This document shows positions 17,295-20,703 of a DNA stretch of 20,703 nt, in pieces (positions within the stretch are counted from its first letter, which is position 1; each line of letters begins with the position of its first letter). The stretch lies in the NCBI GenBank assembly GCA_049999805.1, contig JBNGIO010006337.1, forward strand, positions 440,349-461,051, in the 5' to 3' direction. The translations under genes and the position numbers were made by a program. This DNA comes from Folioceros fuciformis. Lineage: Eukaryota > Anthocerotophyta > Anthocerotopsida > Anthocerotales. Under the pieces are notes generated by a model. That model did no database searches and was not told the origin of the DNA. It worked only from the letters and a program-made list of their open reading frames with translations.

Positions 17295-17990
17295 GTGCTA
17301 GCTACCTTCGCAACTGAACGAGAACCTCAACTTCAGCTAGGTCCTCACTCCAGCTCCAACACTTCATTTCACCACTTCAGCACTTCACTTGAGCACTTCA
17401 GTCCTTCACTTCAGCACTTCAGTCCTTCACTTCAGCACTTCACTTCACCCTCCAGCCCCTTACTTCAGCTCAACTCCTCACTTCAACACTTCCACTTCCA
17501 AAATCTGCAACTGAACCCTTCTCTCCTTCAATTTGGAACACAACAGCCTTCCCTCTTGCAGCCTTCAAGGCAAAGGCGAGGCCTAGGGCTGGGTAGCCTA
17601 CTTGGCTCACGGCCCTGCAACCTCACCTCAGCCAGCATGCAAGGTGGTCAGCCATTGCGGATCCGGCCACACGAATCTTGGCAGTCTTGGGATCCTCCAC
17701 GTTCCCCTAGTGGCAAGGGAAACCAAGACCTTGGTTTAGTCTCAACCAGCTCAGCGCCCTAAGCCAGGAGTTCTGCACCCAAGGTCCAGGGAAATCGCAC
17801 TGTAGACAGCCCGCTCCTCAATGGCAGGTCTAGCCTCTTATACTACCTTGGCCCAAACCTCCATCTCTATCTATTAGGGTTAGCCTCAGTCAACCACCCA
17901 GCAATCTCTCTCTGACCTAAGCCGGCCCTAATTCTGACCTAAACCTAACTTTGACCTAACCCTAACTTTGACCCAAACCTAGTTCTGACA
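17295..17990 (-). repeat. left arm of a second inverted repeat (LTR-like unit)
   Basis: Read on the minus strand it contains TTAGGGTTAGGTCAAAG words (about 17920-17990), AGAGAGATTGCTGGG, ATAGAGATGGAGGTTTGGGCC, TATAAGAGG (TATA at 17837-17842), TGCGATTTCCCT, CCTTGCCACTAGGGGAACG, GTGTGGCCGGATCCGCAA and finally GAAGTGAAG repeats. All recur in the same order on the plus strand at 20095-20703. The conserved TATA word and downstream leader-like sequence recall an LTR promoter. However, the two copies are inverted and I found no primer-binding site or coding region, so the class is open. Confidence 0.75.
17340..17480. repeat. CACTTCAG short tandem repeats
   Basis: Degenerate repeats of CACTTCAGCACTTCACTT and TCAGTCCTTCACTTCAG fill this stretch. 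The reverse complement (GAAGTGAAGTGAAG) appears at 20450-20460 and 20594-20680 in the partner arm. A frame through it (17295-17762) is Ser/His/Phe/Gln-rich only because of the repeat. Confidence 0.85.
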
Positions 17991-18134
17991 AGAAAGGGGT
18001 TGTGTCCCATGGACACCACTGGATGCCCTTACCAAAATTTACCAACCTCTCAAGACTACCAAAATGGTCAGTGCCTCTCAACCCTCTCCCTCCTCTCTCA
18101 AATCATTCCAGCAACCCTTCAAAGACACATCTCG
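17991..18134. other. spacer between the two inverted-repeat arms
   Basis: This short stretch separates the LTR-like arm from the 130-bp arm. It contains CATGGACACCACTGG and a pyrimidine-rich CCCTCTCCCTCCTCTCTC. On the minus strand, AGAGGCACTGACC vaguely matches plus-strand sequence near 20020. No gene is seen. Confidence 0.35.
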
Positions 18135-18263
18135 CGTCACCATCAATCTAGCTACTAATCTAACCTCATCTTTTAACTATTTCACCACAGAGTTCACTTA
18201 GAGATTCCCAAAAAGAGAAATCCTACCATTTTCCAAGGACCTATGCAGCATGTGGAGTCCACA
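18135..18263 (-). repeat. right arm of the 130-bp inverted repeat
   Basis: On the minus strand it opens with TGTGGACTCCACA (18263-18251, an odd-length palindrome), then CCTTGGAAAATGGTAGGA, GGGAATCTCTAAGTGAA and GGTTAGATTAGTAGCTAGATT. It matches the arm at 15137-15268 with moderate divergence. Together the arms would bound 3.1 kb like terminal inverted repeats, but the flanking nine bases (GATGGCAGG on the left, GGGATCCAG on the right) are not a target-site duplication. Confidence 0.8.
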
Positions 18264-19555
18264 GGGATCCAGACGGTGACGAGGCGGCTGCGGAGGAGCA
18301 GGTCATCCTACAGGCGGCTTGGCAGGTGGTCTAGGCAGTTGCGGGCGGGATCGCTAGGCAGTCCAGCCCGGCAGGAGCACGCCAGCGTGCCGTCTGGCTG
18401 GGGGAGACCTGCTGGCTAGCAGGGTGGTTAGGATCGGATCCCAAAGCCGGGCAGCGGCCTGGCTGGCTGCCTTAGCCAGGCAGTCGCCCAGCCTGCGGGC
18501 GGTCGGTAGGCAGCAGGGGTGGATTTAGGTTGGTCAAGACCGGGGCAGGATCCGGAAATTGGCAAGCGGCCCAATAGTAGCTGAATCCTGGCCGGCAGGG
18601 CGCTCCGGGGCATGGCAGGCCAGGGCAGGATTGAAGTAGGCCGTGTTGGCAAACGGGTAGGCTGGGTTTGGGTTGTGGTCCTGGGTGGATCCGGCCGACT
18701 ACGGGGCAAGGTGGGATTCAGCCGACCGGACAGCAGGTGAATCTCAGCAACGGCCTAGCCAGATTGCTAGTCTGGTTGCATTGGTGGCAGGCTGGCCGGA
18801 CCCGCAGGTGCAGTAGGCTGGGAGCTGAATTCGGGTTGAGGCCCCGGTGGGATCCAGTGGGCTGAACAGGCAGGTAGCAGCCAGACAGGTCGGAGGTAGG
18901 CTCCTGGCAAGCGCTAGTAAGGGCTGGAGGGCACATGGCCGGCAGGCTCCAGGAGGTCTGGCAAGATCAGGACAGATGGATATCACCAAGTGACTGCAAG
19001 CAAGTAGCCAGCTGATGACTGGCGGGCTGGCTGAACCGTAGCCAGTCGATGGGCTGGCTCAGTCGTGGCTGCAGTAGCCAGGCTGTTGGTGGCTGGATAA
19101 GCGGCTAGCACGACTGGAGCCAAGCAGGCGGCCTGGCTGATCGGCTAGCAAGGGCCGCTGCAGGGGATGCGCAACCTGGCAGCGGGCTGGATCGTGGCCA
19201 GGTCGATCAGGCAGGGAGCAAGGGGCTACCTTGCGACATGGATAGGCTGACGAATGTCGACCGGCAGGAGGTCGCCAGCAGGTGGGTTGCAGGCGGATCC
19301 AGGTAGGCAGGTGCCTGGCCGGATCGCCAAGGCAGACTACGCTTCCAAGCAGGAAGGCAAAACGGATTGGCAGGACCCGGTCCAGCCAGCTGGCAGGTGA
19401 CTCCAAGACGAATCAAGGTGGGGGTTGACCGGATCCAGGGGAGCTAGCAGACGTGCATCGAGCGGGAGCAATCGAATCAAACCTGGATAGCAGGCTAGAG
19501 GCTCGTCGGCCCTCCTCTTCTGAACGAAACCAGCCAGATCCTCGCGCCCGAGCCA
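18264..19555. repeat. G-rich degenerate minisatellite tract 2
   Basis: It has the same word set and strand bias as tract 1 (GGCTGG, CAGGCAGG, GCCGG, frequent GGATCC as at about 18264, 18435, 18548, 18687, 18849, 19276 and 19430). It starts directly after the palindromic end at 18263. Overlapping minus-strand frames (for example 18428-18709 and 19059-19406) are Pro/Arg/Leu-rich by-products of the skewed composition. Confidence 0.75.
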
Positions 19556-20094
19556 GAATTGGAGTCCTGTCTCACCAAGCACTATCAGTGAAAGTGTGAA
19601 AATAGTTCTCCAACTTAGCGAAGGGGGGCCTGTGGAGGGAAGTTGGCTTGTCTCAGGCACCGAAGATGTTTTAGATCTGCTAGCCGGAACCAAGTAGGGA
19701 GCAAGAGGTAAGGGCCGGGAAGCTCTCGGGAAGTTGATATCCTACTGGGGTCGTGGGTGGAGTTGCAGAAGGTGGCTCCTGTGGAGGGACTAGCCAAGGG
19801 AAGTCCTGGAGGTTGTGGAAAGCTTGATGGTGGTGGAGCGGATTGCCAGGATAGTAGCTTGTTGTCCAGGGGGAAGCCAATGGGGGTGTTCTGAGTGACA
19901 CTCCAAGGATGACAGGCCTTCCTAACAATATGAAGCAATGGAGCATTCCATCTTATGATCCTACAGCTTGGGGAGAAGAAGTGGTCAATTTAGGAGGTGA
20001 CCTAGAAGAAGGGGAGGTTCGAGAGGCATTGGTGATTGTTGGTGGGGCAACTAGTGTCCAAGGGGTAGTGAGCAATTAGGGTTAGAATTAGTTC
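19556..20094. other. unique-looking spacer, no gene seen
   Basis: Mixed composition with purine-rich stretches (GGAGGGAAGTTGGCTTG, GGTGACCTAGAAGAAGGGGAGG). Minus-strand open frames of up to 118 codons overlap one another and have no recognised domain or initiation signal. The right end leads into the TTAGGG-like words of the next arm. Confidence 0.4.
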
Positions 20095-20703
20095 GGATTA
20101 AGGTTAGGTCAGAGTTAGGGTTAGGATTAGGTCAGAGATAGGTTAGAGTTAGGGGCGGCTTAGGTCAGAGAGAGATTGCTGGGCGGTGGACTGAGTCTAA
20201 CCCTACTAGATAGAGATGGAGGTTTGGGCCAAGGTAGTATAAGAGGCTAGGCCTGCCATTGAGGAGGGTGGGGTCTACGGTGCGATTTCCCTCGACCTTG
20301 TGTGCAGAACTCCCGGCCTAGGGTGCTGAGCCGGTTTGAGACTGAACCGAGGTCCTGATTCCCCTTGCCACTAGGGGAACGTGGAGGATCCCAAGACTGC
20401 CGAGATTCGTGTGGCCGGATCCGCAAGGGCTGAATATTTTGCAGGCTGGTTGAAGTGAAGTGATAAGAGAGGACTGTGAGCTAGGAGGGCTATCCAATCC
20501 TAGAATCCACACCATGCCTAAGATTGCAAGGGGTGAGGCCGTTGTGTCCCAATTTTCCGGGAATAGCTGAAGCAAAGAGAGAGAGAGCTGGAGTGAAGTG
20601 CAGTGAAGTGAAAAGTGAGTTGCTGAGGTGCAGGAGTGTGTGCTGAAACGAAGTGAAGTGAAGTGAAAAGTGAGTTGCTGAGGTGCAGGAGTGTGTGCTG
20701 AAA
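20095..20703 (+). repeat. right arm of the second inverted repeat (LTR-like unit), incomplete
   Basis: This is the plus-strand partner of 17295-17990. It starts with degenerate TTAGGTCAGAGTTAGGGTTAGG words (20098-20150), carries TATAAGAGG (TATA at 20238-20243), and is best conserved from 20160 to 20433, ending at GTGTGGCCGGATCCGCAAGGG. It then continues with weaker similarity into GAAGTGAAG repeats and runs off the window. Confidence 0.78.
20594..20703 (+). repeat. 55-bp tandem duplication
   Basis: Units 20594-20648 and 20649-20703 share GTGAAAAGTGAGTTGCTGAGG followed by TGCAGGAGTGTGTGCTGAAA, offset by exactly 55 bp, with a few differences in the leading GAAGTG part. The array may continue past the window edge. 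Confidence 0.93.

Noticed and set aside
17295-17762. 155-codon frame with Ser/His/Phe repeats
   Set aside because: The repeats come from the CACTTCAG DNA repeat. The partner inverted arm does not keep an equivalent frame.
17920-17990. Interstitial telomere array
   Set aside because: The units are irregular mixtures of TTAGG, TTAGGG and TTAGGTCA, and they occur as part of a larger dispersed unit.
15137-18263. Confident call of a Mutator-type DNA transposon
   Set aside because: Inverted arms exist, but the nine bases on either side do not match, no transposase is present, and a gap lies inside.

Overview
The window looks like nuclear DNA of a land plant. The reasons are a plant-type L1 LINE (AP-endonuclease, FADD reverse transcriptase, C-terminal zf-RVT zinc finger), intronless genes with plant-like TATA boxes and AUGGC start contexts, and large spans of repeat-rich non-coding DNA. 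I cannot name the clade. A run of 10 N at 15436-15445 shows this is a draft scaffold.

Layout. (1) 1-272: a 74-bp tandem repeat. (2) 273-3260: intergenic DNA with no gene I can support, AT-rich up to about 900 and then more GC-balanced. (3) 3260-6340: the most interesting part. Two small intact genes converge tail to tail, at 3620-3985 (+, 121 aa) and 5670-6065 (-, 131 aa). Each has a TATA box, a 240-265 nt leader and a good start context. They encode paralogous secreted pre-pro-proteins. The paralogs share a motif just after the signal peptide (S-[AT]-TFN), a GI-x-FG-x-A island, PPAPG, and a nearly identical C-terminus that follows an Arg-Arg pair: C-[IV]-TSIPGGC-[PS]-P. This looks like a two-cysteine signalling-peptide family that I do not recognise.

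(4) 7064-15136: two decayed copies of one L1-type LINE, head to head. Copy A (minus strand, about 5 kb) keeps a 3' UTR and poly(A) tail at 7065-7079, most of ORF2, and an ORF1-like 5' part. Copy B (plus strand, 12104-15136) is truncated at both ends and matches A from 10379 to 7363 in inverted orientation. The pair forms a 3-kb-arm inverted repeat with a 1.7-kb loop. Both copies are dead from stops, frameshifts and deletions.

(5) 15137-20703: a mosaic of non-coding repeats. It holds an inverted repeat of about 130 bp (15137-15268 / 18135-18263) whose outer ends read TGTGGANNCCACA, two long G-rich GGCTGG/CAGGCAGG/GGATCC tracts, a second inverted pair (17295-17990 / 20095-20703) containing a conserved TATAAGAGG and degenerate TTAGGGTTAGG words, and a 55-bp tandem duplication at the window end. 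I see no credible protein gene here. The only functional genes I would defend are the two peptide-precursor genes. The rest is repeat landscape that may affect them, mainly because LINE copy A ends about 0.7 kb upstream of the second gene and on the same strand.
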